Origin: Soehngenia sp.
GTDB lineage: Bacteria; Bacillota; Clostridia; Tissierellales; Tissierellaceae
Assembly: GCA_024637045.1 (NCBI GenBank)
Contig: JAGXFX010000007.1
Coordinates: 1 to 64,000, forward strand
DNA: 64,000 bases
Reading direction: 5' to 3'
Shown: positions 9,886 to 19,587 of the stretch, piece by piece
Numbering within the stretch: position 1 is the first letter of the stretch
Layout: each line of letters starts with the position of its first letter
Notes under the pieces: generated by a model
Database searches by the model: none
What the model was told of the DNA's origin: nothing
The model's input: the letters and a program-made list of their open reading frames with translations, nothing else
Made by a program: the position numbers and the translations under genes

Positions 9886-10532
9886 TTATTCTCCCCCTCT
9901 CGCAGGGCAAGAACATCATTATAATCTTGAATATAAATGTCTCCTCCAATTTCTTGAATTGTATGAGGATTGTTCCTGAATGCTTGTCCACCAAGAAGAA
10001 TCTTAATGTCTTTGACACATTCCGTCTTTATTCTCTCAACAATCTTTTTCGCCTCAAAGAGCAAATAGTAATCGGTTACACTTATACCCACATAATTTGG
10101 TTTCTCTGTCGTTATTGCTTGCCAAACCTGATCTCTTGGGGTGTTGCTTCCAATATAAATCACCTGATAGCCATTTATCTGAAAAAAATCCGACATCATC
10201 CTGAGACCAACTTCGTGATACTCCTTTTCAGGACAGACCAGTACAATTTTATCTCCTGTTTTCTCTGCTTTCCTTCCAAGATCAATTACCATGGGATAAA
10301 GAACTTCAATTATGGTCCTTATTATTGAGGTTTTTACATGCTCATCCCAGATGCATCCAGGGTCATTCTCAGGACAATCATCAATGCTATAAAGAGCAGG
10401 GACAAGGATTTCTTCATAGAGAACCGGTATTGTTATCATTCCACTCCCTACCTCTTCCATGGCTGAAACCACACAGTCATCCATTCTGTTCAGAGAAAAA
10501 AGCTCCATAAATTCATTGTAAAATTTATCCAT
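9882..10532 (-). CDS. cobalamin (B12)-binding domain protein
   Basis: EYHEVGLRMMSDFFQINGYQVIYIGSNTP (E-x-H-x-x-G B12 motif), VGISVT, LLGGQAF; N-terminal helical region with WDEH; 4-bp overlap with the permease gene. Confidence 0.85.
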   Translation of the reverse strand: MDKFYNEFMELFSLNRMDDCVVSAMEEVGSGMITIPVLYEEILVPALYSIDDCPENDPGCIWDEHVKTSIIRTIIEVLYPMVIDLGRKAEKTGDKIVLVCPEKEYHEVGLRMMSDFFQINGYQVIYIGSNTPRDQVWQAITTEKPNYVGISVTDYYLLFEAKKIVERIKTECVKDIKILLGGQAFRNNPHTIQEIGGDIYIQDYNDVLALREGENK

Positions 10533-10542
10533 GTTTTTCCTC

Positions 10543-11808
10543 CTATTCTACAGTGATTACAGCTGAGCCATTCTGAAGTTCTTCAGGAGGGTTTAGAACC
10601 ACAATATCTCCCAACTCCAAGCCATCTACAATCTCAGTCAGGTATCTGTCTGTTATTCCTCTTTGAACTGATGTTTTAACTGCTATTCCATTTTCCATAG
10701 TAAAAACATATGCACCTATATCACCATCTTCTCTGATTGCCTCATTATTTACCAATAACACATTATCTACACTTCCAGTAATAACTTGTGCATCAGCATC
10801 ATATCCGGATACAATTCTGTCGTCCACCGCTGATAATTGGATTGTAATTTTAACCTTTGGACTGCTGCTTCCACTGGAAGGATCTGTTTCTGCCTTGTTT
10901 CCTATTTCAGCAATTGTACCTTTATAATCACCTTCTATTCCAATCACCTTTATGCTTGCGTTTTGGCTCCTTTTAATATTCACAGCATCTTCCTGCGTTA
11001 CAAAAGCTTCAAATAAAAACTTTTCCGTATCCTGAACCACAATCTTAGAATCTGTACCAACTGCTCTATTTGCCTTGATCTCCAATGAAACAACTGTTCC
11101 ATCAAGGTCAGCTATTATTTTAGTGTCAGCTATTTGTTCTTTCAATTGTTCAATATCCAATAAGATCGATCTTCTTTGTCTTTCCAGACTACCAGTTGTG
11201 CTGGATGTAGTGGATCCGAGGTCAGAGTACCTAAGTTTTGCGTCTTCAACATTCAATGCGGCTGTTTTGACACTTGACTCTAAACTCTTTAGTGCATTCT
11301 CCTGATTCTCATACTCTGACAGACTTATGGCTCCATTTTCGTAAAGGATTTTTATGTCCTCCAGTTTCTCCTTGGATATTTCATAATCTCTTTGTACAGT
11401 ACTTAAGGATTCCTGAGCCTTTTGAAGATTGTTCTGAAGTATTTGTCTGTCCGCTGATCCTCCTGCTACTTTCAGATCTGCTTCAACCTGCTCGAGATTA
11501 ATTATTTGTTTTGCAAGGCTGGTCTCCAACTGGGATGGATCCAATACAGCCAATACATCCCCTTTGATTACATTTTCCCCTTCTTCGAACATTACCTGGA
11601 GGACTTCTGTGCCTGCGGGCACAACAATTTCCTGGATATCCTCTGAAATGACTTTCCCGGTTATATCCAGTCTTTGTTCAATTGAACCTTCAGTGACTTC
11701 CATTGAGTTTACTTCTATCTCTGTGGATCTATTAATACCAAAAAAATATATCAATGCACCTATTCCGATAACAGATACAATTATCAGAAATCCTTTTTTC
11801 TTTAACAT
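10543..11808 (-). CDS. efflux periplasmic-adaptor/membrane-fusion-type protein (HlyD/MacA-like)
   Basis: N-terminal TM, barrel-sandwich EEGENVIKGDVLAVLDPSQ, coiled coil, D-x-x-V-V-x-L-E hybrid motif; start moved to ATG at 11808 behind GGAGAGAAAGA. Confidence 0.88.
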   Translation of the reverse strand: MLKKKGFLIIVSVIGIGALIYFFGINRSTEIEVNSMEVTEGSIEQRLDITGKVISEDIQEIVVPAGTEVLQVMFEEGENVIKGDVLAVLDPSQLETSLAKQIINLEQVEADLKVAGGSADRQILQNNLQKAQESLSTVQRDYEISKEKLEDIKILYENGAISLSEYENQENALKSLESSVKTAALNVEDAKLRYSDLGSTTSSTTGSLERQRRSILLDIEQLKEQIADTKIIADLDGTVVSLEIKANRAVGTDSKIVVQDTEKFLFEAFVTQEDAVNIKRSQNASIKVIGIEGDYKGTIAEIGNKAETDPSSGSSSPKVKITIQLSAVDDRIVSGYDADAQVITGSVDNVLLVNNEAIREDGDIGAYVFTMENGIAVKTSVQRGITDRYLTEIVDGLELGDIVVLNPPEELQNGSAVITVE

Positions 11809-11921
11809 TCTTTCTCTCCTCCCAATTTCTGTATAATCCATATATACTCTAAAAAGACTCATATCAACCAGTAGGAGGTGCGTTTTTTGTAATATGTTCA
11901 ATTATTTTATCCAATAAAAGT

Positions 11922-11958
11922 AATAGACTACCACTTTTTTACGGTGCGGTAGTCTATT
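11922..11958 (-). terminator. hairpin overlapping the response-regulator stop; weak terminator or attenuator
   Basis: aatagactacc/ggtagtctatt 11-bp perfect stem, 15-nt loop, followed on minus by ACTTTTATT. Confidence 0.5.
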
Positions 11959-12643
11959 CATCTGTAAATCTATATCCAACGCCAACTTCTGTTACAATGA
12001 ATCTGTGACTGGTGTTGTCTTTTTCAATTTTCCTTCTTAAATTTGCCATAATTACCCTTAGACTCTTTGTATCGCTTTCGCCTGAGTATCCCCATACATG
12101 CTTGATAATATAATTATGAGTTAAGACCTTACCTCTGTTGTCGATTAAAAGTCTTAATAACTTATATTCCAGGGGTGTAAGATGGACATCTTCTCCATCA
12201 ATCTGGACCTTCCTCTTCTCATAATCTACTGTCAAATATCCACACTCGAATATCTTTGGATTATCTAATCCCAAATTTGACATTGATCTCTCAACTACGC
12301 GGATTCTAGCCATCAGTTCTCCCATAAAAAAAGGCTTTGTTACATAATCACTGGCACCTAAATCCAATGCTTCAATCTTATCTTTTTCAAGTCCTCTTGC
12401 AGAAACTACAATTATGGGAATATTGCTAAACTCTCTTAATTCCTTAATAATGTCCAAACCATCTCTGTCCGGCAATCCTAGATCAAGTATTATGATTTCA
12501 GGATTATACGATGTAAATTTGAACAAACCATCCGAAGCTGAACTTGCAGTAATCACTTCATAATCATCCTTGTTAAGTGAAACCTCGATAAAGTTGGATA
12601 TGTATTTATCGTCTTCAATTATCAAAATTCTCGAGTTTTTCAA
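11954..12643 (-). CDS. OmpR-family response regulator, KdpE-like
   Basis: RILIIEDDKYISNFIEVSL, IILDLGLPDRDGLDII, C-terminal winged helix. Confidence 0.9.
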   Translation of the reverse strand: MKNSRILIIEDDKYISNFIEVSLNKDDYEVITASSASDGLFKFTSYNPEIIILDLGLPDRDGLDIIKELREFSNIPIIVVSARGLEKDKIEALDLGASDYVTKPFFMGELMARIRVVERSMSNLGLDNPKIFECGYLTVDYEKRKVQIDGEDVHLTPLEYKLLRLLIDNRGKVLTHNYIIKHVWGYSGESDTKSLRVIMANLRRKIEKDNTSHRFIVTEVGVGYRFTDE

Positions 12644-14064
12644 TTTAGTTCCTCCTCTACAGGAAGTGTAAAGCTAAACTTTGATCCTTTAGGAAGATTA
12701 TGTTCTGAGAATATTTTCCCACCATGTGCTTCCACTATGGCCTTACAAATAGTAAGTCCAAGACCAATTCCTCGCTTGCCATCAGTTATGCCTTTGTCCA
12801 ATGTTACAAATCTATCGAAAAGACTGTCCTTAATACTATCGTCGATACCTCCCCCAGTATCACTTACTACAAATTCTACACAGTTATCTTTAATTTTTAC
12901 ATCCAATCTAACAGAGCAGTCCTTTGATGTGTGTCTTACTGCATTTTCAAGAAGATTAACAAGAACCTGTACAATCAGCTTACCGTCCATCGGTACTGAA
13001 ACTACCTCTTCAGGCAATGTCACAGTGAAGCTTCTGTCGTTAAGTATCCTCTTGGTTCTTGAAACGGCTTCACTGACAACATCATCAATTACTTCCTCAT
13101 CCCTATTAAGTATTAATTGCTCGTTGCTTATTCTAGTCATATTCAGTATGTTTTCCACTAAATTTGTAAGCCAACCTATTTCCTCACTGATATCTGTGGC
13201 CAGCTTCTTTTTTTCATCATCCTTTAATACATCAAAATTCTCTGCAAGAAGATTGCCTGCACCGGATAATGCAGTAAGGGGAGTTCTAAGATCGTGTGAA
13301 ACTGATCTCAACAAATTAGCCCTTAATCTCTCTTTTTCCATAGCAACTCTAATCTGCTCTCTTTCAGCATATAGCTTGTTTCCTTCAAGAGCTATTCCGA
13401 GTTGAGTTGCAATCGATTGAATAATTATTTCGTTTTGCTTATCAGTATCTCCCTTATCCTTAAATACTCTAATTTCACCAATTACACCATCTGACCCATT
13501 AACTGGGTATTCATAATAATTACTTGCATCATTATTATAATCTTCATTATTATAATCTTCATCATTATCAAATATTATTATTTCATTCTTTAATCCCGTA
13601 TAATTATCAACAAAATATTTTGCTCTGCTTATAATATCTTTTTCTCCACTTATTGCAATAAAACCTGATGCGATTTTATACAAGACCTGGGTTGTCCTTT
13701 CATTTTTCTCGGCAATTTCTATCTGTTTCTGAAGTCTTGATGTTATGGTTCCAGATACAACTGCTGTTATCAGGAAGAATAACAACAAAACAAGATCGCC
13801 ACTATCATATATTACAAATGTATACCTTGGCTCAGTAAAAAGAAAATTCATTGCCATCATGCTAACCACAGATGTAATAATTCCCCACATGGAACTACTT
13901 GTAACAATTGTTGAAAAAATGACACCAAGTAAAAACAACATAATGATACTTTCCTTGGCAACTCCAAGGTAGCTTATCCCAAGAGAACCCAGAATTGATA
14001 TCCCGATTATTATTGTAGTCTTTATCCAGTTTACTTGTCTTTTAGAATTGCTTGGCAATACCAT
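12640..14064 (-). CDS. sensor histidine kinase with DUF4118/KdpD-like membrane domain, lacking the KdpD N-terminal sensor and USP domains
   Basis: Four TM DUF4118-like region, SVSHDLRTPLTALSGAGNLL H-box, GGIDDSIKDSLFDRFV; protein is only 474 aa. Confidence 0.88.
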   Translation of the reverse strand: MVLPSNSKRQVNWIKTTIIIGISILGSLGISYLGVAKESIIMLFLLGVIFSTIVTSSSMWGIITSVVSMMAMNFLFTEPRYTFVIYDSGDLVLLLFFLITAVVSGTITSRLQKQIEIAEKNERTTQVLYKIASGFIAISGEKDIISRAKYFVDNYTGLKNEIIIFDNDEDYNNEDYNNDASNYYEYPVNGSDGVIGEIRVFKDKGDTDKQNEIIIQSIATQLGIALEGNKLYAEREQIRVAMEKERLRANLLRSVSHDLRTPLTALSGAGNLLAENFDVLKDDEKKKLATDISEEIGWLTNLVENILNMTRISNEQLILNRDEEVIDDVVSEAVSRTKRILNDRSFTVTLPEEVVSVPMDGKLIVQVLVNLLENAVRHTSKDCSVRLDVKIKDNCVEFVVSDTGGGIDDSIKDSLFDRFVTLDKGITDGKRGIGLGLTICKAIVEAHGGKIFSEHNLPKGSKFSFTLPVEEELN

Positions 14065-14098
14065 AATACCAGCTCCTTAATTACAGTATACCATTCAT

Positions 14099-14767
14099 CT
14101 ATTTCTTTTCCATCAATCTTATAATATCTTTTTTGCTCCCTGCAATAAGAATATGTTCATCTCCTGTAAATGTGTATCCGGCATTAGTCATCGGTGTTAC
14201 ATGACTATTGATTTTGAATCCAATTACATTTACATTGTATACTGAACGTACATTAAGCTCTGTTATGGTCTTCTCCTTCCAACTATCGGGAACAAGAATC
14301 TCAGAAATGGCATATTCCTCTGTAAGTTCAATATAATCCAATGCAAGACTGGAACTGTATTTCACTGCTGTTCTTTGAGCCATGTCCCTTTCAGGGTAAA
14401 CAACATCATCTGCACCAATTCTTAGTAGGAACTTGGCGTGAATATCCCTGTCTGTCTTTGAAATTACATATGGTGCCCCAAGATCCTTAAGCAAGGATGT
14501 TATCTCCAGTGACGATTGGAAATTTTCACTGATACAAACAAAACATATATCGAAGTTGCTTACTCCAAGAGTCCTTAGCACATCTGCATCCTTACAATCA
14601 CCAATCTGCGCCTTTGTCACAAGATGGGCTATCTTGTCAACAGACTCTTCATCGGTATCCACTACCATTACCTCATTTCCCAACTCAGCAAGCTTTATGG
14701 CAAGATGAGTACCAAATCTTCCTAATCCTATAACCATCATCGATTTCATATTAACACTCCTATCCAA
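14099..14767 (-). CDS. TrkA/KtrA-family K+ uptake regulatory protein
   Basis: MMVIGLGRFGTHLAIKLAELGNEVMVVDTDEE Rossmann motif plus RCK C-domain. Confidence 0.92.
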   Translation of the reverse strand: MDRSVNMKSMMVIGLGRFGTHLAIKLAELGNEVMVVDTDEESVDKIAHLVTKAQIGDCKDADVLRTLGVSNFDICFVCISENFQSSLEITSLLKDLGAPYVISKTDRDIHAKFLLRIGADDVVYPERDMAQRTAVKYSSSLALDYIELTEEYAISEILVPDSWKEKTITELNVRSVYNVNVIGFKINSHVTPMTNAGYTFTGDEHILIAGSKKDIIRLMEKK

Positions 14768-16097
14768 TAATTATCTTTTCCATTGGGTTTCTTACTTTCC
14801 GGTAATTTCTTTTTTCCGTCACTGCCATAAATACTGTAAGACTTCCAAGTCTTCCGATATACATTAAACTGACAATTACAATCTTTGACAGCGCTGAAAG
14901 ATCCCTTGTTATGCCCAAGGACAAACCTACTGTACCTATCGCTGAAAGAGTTTCAAATAGTGCTTCCTTCATTGGAATTCCCTGATTTGCAACTATTATA
15001 AAACAACCGGCAAGTACTAGTAGAGTGTAGTAGGTAACGCTGAAATATGCTCTCTTCACTATCTTGGCATCCAGTCTTCTTTTGAAAATATTAACATCAT
15101 CTGATTTTCTGAAATACGTAATCACTGAAAGGATGATTACTACGAATGTAGTTATTTTAATTCCTCCTGCAGTTGAACCGGGACTTGCTCCAATAAACAT
15201 AAGTATCATGGTGAGCATTGAACCTGCCTCGCTTAAGGCTGCTGTATCAGTTGTATTAAATCCAGCGGTCCTTGGTGTCACTGAATGAAAGAAGGCTGCA
15301 AGAATTCGCTCTCCAGTCTCCATACCACTTAGTGTCGCTTCTTTTTCTATAACTAAAAACAGTATTGTCGAAACAAGAATCATAAAAAGAGTTGAAACTA
15401 GAACAACTTTTGTATGAAGATTATACTTTGAAAAATTAAATCTGTTAATAAAAAGATCTTCCCATATTACAAATCCAATACCACCTGTTACAATCAATAC
15501 CATCACCGTAATATTTACAGCCAAATCTGATGAGAATCCAGTAAGACTTGTGTATGGTCCCAAGCTACCCATCAGGTCGAATCCAGCATTGCAAAATGCT
15601 GATACCGAGTGAAAAATACCAAACCATATTGCTCTTGAATCTCCAAATACACTGTAAAACCTAGTTGCCAGTATAGCTGCTCCTATGAACTCAAATATCA
15701 AGGTTCCAATCAATATGTGTTTTACTAGCCTGATTACTCCACTTATTTGCAATGAGTTAACTGCCTCCATTGCAAATGATCTTTCCCTTAATCCAATTCT
15801 TTTTCTAAGGACCATTGAAAATAGAATTGCAATTGTCATAAATCCCAACCCGCCTATCTGAATAAGTAATAGTATCACCACTTGTCCAAAAATAGTGAAC
15901 TGTGACCATGTGTCATACACAACAAGTCCAGTAACACAAGTAGCAGATGTAGATGTAAACAACGCATCAAGAAAAGGCAGAAATTCTCCGCTCTTGTTCG
16001 ATATAGGTAGCATAAGCAAAAGAGCTCCAGTAAGAATTATAACTACGAATCCTACAGCCAGTGTCTGTTTTGCTCCCAATCTTGGAAACTTATTCAT
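14760..16097 (-). CDS. TrkH/KtrB-family K+ transporter
   Basis: TSTSATCVTGLVVYDT, ISAFCNAGFDL-like HSVSAFCNAGFDL, SPGSTAGGIKITTF selectivity-filter motifs. Confidence 0.95.
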   Translation of the reverse strand: MNKFPRLGAKQTLAVGFVVIILTGALLLMLPISNKSGEFLPFLDALFTSTSATCVTGLVVYDTWSQFTIFGQVVILLLIQIGGLGFMTIAILFSMVLRKRIGLRERSFAMEAVNSLQISGVIRLVKHILIGTLIFEFIGAAILATRFYSVFGDSRAIWFGIFHSVSAFCNAGFDLMGSLGPYTSLTGFSSDLAVNITVMVLIVTGGIGFVIWEDLFINRFNFSKYNLHTKVVLVSTLFMILVSTILFLVIEKEATLSGMETGERILAAFFHSVTPRTAGFNTTDTAALSEAGSMLTMILMFIGASPGSTAGGIKITTFVVIILSVITYFRKSDDVNIFKRRLDAKIVKRAYFSVTYYTLLVLAGCFIIVANQGIPMKEALFETLSAIGTVGLSLGITRDLSALSKIVIVSLMYIGRLGSLTVFMAVTEKRNYRKVRNPMEKIIIG

Positions 16098-16548
16098 AAG
16101 CAGATACCCCCTGGAGTGACTCGATTATTCTTTCAGGTGTTATGGCTCCGGTTATTACCTTGTTTACACCAACCTTCCTATAAAGATCTGCATAAACATA
16201 GTCATTGACCTTAGCAATTATCCATACATTTTGCTGTTTCTTTTTAACGAGTCTGATAAAGAACAAATTTTCACCGTCATCTGAAGACAATGCAAAAAAA
16301 GTAGCAAATTCCAAATTCTCAGGTACTACTGCATTATCTATTAAGTAATACGAGAACTTGAGGTTCTCAAAGACTTTGCATAGTTTTTCTTCAGAATCCG
16401 AGTCTGTGAAAATCAGAGTTGATCTTTTATCTACTATTAATTCTGCTGTGGATTCTGTATTTTTGACAAAGAGTTCGCCTACTCTATCCATAAGAAAATA
16501 TCCTAAAATCATTAAAATAACTATTGAAGCAACTGCAAATATTTCCAC
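16090..16548 (-). CDS. membrane-anchored degenerate TrkA-N-like protein
   Basis: One N-terminal TM, then LIVDKRSTLIFTDSDSEEKLCKVFENLKFSYYLID...KVGVNKVITGAITPERI; 8-bp overlap with trkH. Confidence 0.6.
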   Translation of the reverse strand: MEIFAVASIVILMILGYFLMDRVGELFVKNTESTAELIVDKRSTLIFTDSDSEEKLCKVFENLKFSYYLIDNAVVPENLEFATFFALSSDDGENLFFIRLVKKKQQNVWIIAKVNDYVYADLYRKVGVNKVITGAITPERIIESLQGVSAYE

Positions 16549-16689
16549 TGATAAGACCTCCTCTCAAGTAAATCTTATCGCAGAAAATATTAAAATAGTG
16601 TTTTGATTCTCATCCAGATGTTATTTTTGTGCAAAGAAAAAGATATCCCCCTAAAAGGGAATATCTTCTTACTCTACTTCAATTTATTT

Positions 16690-17075
16690 TTACCTTACAT
16701 CTACTATTTCCAAACTTTCATTTACTTCCACAACTAGAACTCTGGTTTCAATAGCAGTTTCCTTATCCTCCCAGCTTCTGTAGTATGAGAAGACTATTTC
16801 TTCTACTCCTTCTTCCTCAGGAACGAATACCCATGTATGCTCACCACCTGAACCAACAACATCTGCTGATACGGCATAAGCATCATCATGACCATGTTCA
16901 TCATTGCGGCAGCTTCAGCTCTTGTTGACGTAGTTTCATCTGCTCCAGGACTGAACCGTCGATTCTGAATCAGTTGTTTACTTCCATTCTTATCTGAGCC
17001 TGATCCTCATCACTTATATTTGACTGTACCCAGTCCCTGTCCTGAATCTGATTCTGATTCATGGGTTGAACCCAT
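16690..17075 (-). pseudogene. degenerate SLH-domain plus chagasin (I42 inhibitor) remnant
   Basis: FSPGADETTSTRAEAAAMM (SLH) in one frame; VVGSGGEHTWVFVPEEEGVEEIVFSYYRSWEDKETAIETRVLVVEV (chagasin) in another; stops and frameshift between. Confidence 0.7.
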
Positions 17076-17082
17076 GGCCACA

Positions 17083-17787
17083 TCAACCTTTGTAATTCCA
17101 GCCCTGATCATTATTGTAAATCATCAATTTTGTCATTCCACCATCAATTGTGATGTTTTCACCGGTAATAAATCCAGCATCCTTGCTGCAAAGATAAAGG
17201 ACCATCTTTGCAATATCTTCCGGCCTTCCCACTCTACCAGCTGGGTGCTGGGTGTTGTTAGCTCCTGAAAATTCGTTCTCCTCTGTATCAATCCAGCCGG
17301 GACTTATGGAATTAACCCTGATTCTTCCAGACAAGCTCACTGCCAATGCATGGGTCAATGCAGCTATTCCACCCTTTGCTGCTGTGTAGCTTTCTGTATC
17401 CTTTTGGCTCATCCTGTCCCGTGTGGATGATATATTGACAATAGAGCCATCTTCAGTGAAATAGTCCAAAAATATTTTGGCCAACATAAATGGAGCGGTA
17501 ACCCCTGTTCTAAGTACATAGTTGAAATCTTCATAGTCACATGTGAATATCCCGCCTCTGGAAAGGCATGCACTATTGATCAAAAAGTCAATCTTACCAT
17601 GTTCACTTATTACCTTGGTTGCAAAATCTCTAAGAATAGATTCGTCTGAAATATCTCCAACAAAGTAATCGTTCGGTTCCTTGTCTACAATACAAATTTT
17701 CGCTCCCTTATCAATAAAGCTATTTGCTATGGTTTTTCCAATTCCATTGGCACCGCCAGTAATTACTACAACTTTGTCCTCAAACAT
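17083..17787 (-). CDS. SDR-family oxidoreductase
   Basis: VVITGGANGIGKTIA, YTAAKGGIAALTHALAV, C-terminal ITIDGGMTKLMIY. Confidence 0.93.
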   Translation of the reverse strand: MFEDKVVVITGGANGIGKTIANSFIDKGAKICIVDKEPNDYFVGDISDESILRDFATKVISEHGKIDFLINSACLSRGGIFTCDYEDFNYVLRTGVTAPFMLAKIFLDYFTEDGSIVNISSTRDRMSQKDTESYTAAKGGIAALTHALAVSLSGRIRVNSISPGWIDTEENEFSGANNTQHPAGRVGRPEDIAKMVLYLCSKDAGFITGENITIDGGMTKLMIYNNDQGWNYKG

Positions 17788-17874
17788 ATTGCACCTCCAT
17801 AGTAGAATTTACATCATCAATATTTAGCTCTCACTTTTAATTTATACCCATAACAGGATCGTTATATATGAAAA

Positions 17875-17901
17875 ATCAGCAGGCGTTATTTGCCTGCTGA
17901 T
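17875..17901 (-). terminator. intrinsic terminator
   Basis: atcagcaggc-gttattt-gcctgctgat, then T5 on minus. Confidence 0.85.
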
Positions 17902-17905
17902 AAGT

Positions 17906-19414
17906 TTACACGTAATATAAGTTTTCTGATGGATATACCGGATCACAGGTAACATCCACGCCAAGCTTTCTTAGTATCTGTTCGTCATTGTCATTAAGCA
18001 TCACTGTTGAATGGGCTTGAGCTCCCTTAAGGTCCTGAAGCTTGCTCATAGCCAGTTGAGCTGTAGGATTTGTAACTGCACCAATACTTAATGCAATCAA
18101 GGCTTCGTTAGCATCAAGTGTTCCCACCTTGCCCTTAAGACTTTCCATTTTAAGGTTTTGGATTGTATCAATAATAAGTGGTGAAAGGAGCAGTATTTCA
18201 TCACCGATGTTTGCAAGTGTCTTGATTGAGTTTAGAATTGCAGCCGATGTTGCATCCAGAAGTTGAGAACCTCTTCCAGTGATAATTCTTCCGTCATTAA
18301 GTTCAATTGCTATAACAGGAGGCATGTCACTTTTTTCGCCCTTTTCTTTCAGGCTTTCTGAGTATTTTCTGGCAGGAACGACAGCAGCCCTGTCCTCCCT
18401 CTTCAATTCAAGCTCTTCCATGATAATTCTCATTCTGTTAAGTATCTCTTCATCTGCAAGTCCCTTTTTGTAATCGCATTCAGTTGCAAATCCTCTTCTT
18501 ATAATCTCTTGTCTTGAAGCATCTCTTATTACCTGATCATCTATTATTCCAAATCCAATTCTATTTACTCCCATATCAGTAGGTGAGTAATAAGTTGATT
18601 CCTTGCCGGTTATCTTTTCAATGATTCTCTTAATAACAGGAAACATCTCCAGATCTCTATTATAGTTAACTGCAACCTCATTGTATTTTTCAAAATGGAA
18701 ATAATCCATCATATTAACATCTTTAAGATCCACTGTTGCAGCTTCATAAGCAATATTCAAGGGATGCTTCAAAGGAATATTCCAAACTGGGAAGGTCTCG
18801 AACTTTGAATAACCAGCAACCTTATCCATCTTGTGTTCATGATAAAGCTGATTCAAACATGTTGCAAGTTTACCACTTCCAGGACCTGGAGCTGTTACTA
18901 CAACAATTGGCTTAGTTGTCTCAATATATGGATTTCTGCCATAACCTTCTTCGCTTACAATCATATCCACATCTGAAGGATAGCCTGGTATTGCCGAGTG
19001 TGTGTATACCTTGATGTCTCTTCTCTCCAACTTTGTTATAAACTGTTTAGCTGTAGGTTGACCATTATATCTAGTAATAACAACACTGTTTACCTGAAGC
19101 TGGTACTCTCTTAATTCATCAATCTGCTTTAGGACATCCATGTCATATGATATTCCATAGTCTCCCCTGATTTTGTTTCTTTCAATATCCCCAGCATAAA
19201 CGCAGATAATTATCTCGGCTTTGTCCTTCAGCTTATGAAGGAGTTTTATCTTTGCATCAGCATCAAATCCAGGCAGGACTCTTTGAGCATGAAGATCCCC
19301 AATAAGCTTTCCACCGAACTCAAGATATAGCTTGTCAAAGTTATTCACTCTCTCAAGAATAAACTTTGACTGCTCTTCTATATACTTCTGAGGGTCAAAT
19401 CCAATTTTTCTCAT
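17906..19414 (-). CDS. DUF1846 domain-containing protein
   Basis: [37 protein letters not shown]...[19 protein letters not shown]. Confidence 0.92.
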   Translation of the reverse strand: MRKIGFDPQKYIEEQSKFILERVNNFDKLYLEFGGKLIGDLHAQRVLPGFDADAKIKLLHKLKDKAEIIICVYAGDIERNKIRGDYGISYDMDVLKQIDELREYQLQVNSVVITRYNGQPTAKQFITKLERRDIKVYTHSAIPGYPSDVDMIVSEEGYGRNPYIETTKPIVVVTAPGPGSGKLATCLNQLYHEHKMDKVAGYSKFETFPVWNIPLKHPLNIAYEAATVDLKDVNMMDYFHFEKYNEVAVNYNRDLEMFPVIKRIIEKITGKESTYYSPTDMGVNRIGFGIIDDQVIRDASRQEIIRRGFATECDYKKGLADEEILNRMRIIMEELELKREDRAAVVPARKYSESLKEKGEKSDMPPVIAIELNDGRIITGRGSQLLDATSAAILNSIKTLANIGDEILLLSPLIIDTIQNLKMESLKGKVGTLDANEALIALSIGAVTNPTAQLAMSKLQDLKGAQAHSTVMLNDNDEQILRKLGVDVTCDPVYPSENLYYV

Positions 19415-19587
19415 ATATCTGCTCCTTTTTATTTTAAATTTCCTCTAAACACACATCAGTTATTATACCATAAGGAAGGGAGATATTACAGGTCCAAAAA
19501 AACAGATCCTGTTATCTCCCTTATTGTCTTAATCCTCTAATTTAAGCTATTTGTTGATAAATTCCAAATCTGAATCGTCAAATATTT

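Noticed and set aside
9882-10532. CarH-type light sensor
   Set aside because: The CarH W-x9-EH motif is not present (W lies two residues before the E of the EH) and there is no DNA-binding domain; only general B12 binding is supported.
12737-13405. 222-aa plus-strand ORF
   Set aside because: Fully antisense to the histidine kinase gene, low-complexity Ser/Leu-rich translation.
16980-17075. UGA in the SLH remnant as a selenocysteine codon
   Set aside because: Additional frameshifts are needed to join SLH and chagasin parts; decay explains it better.
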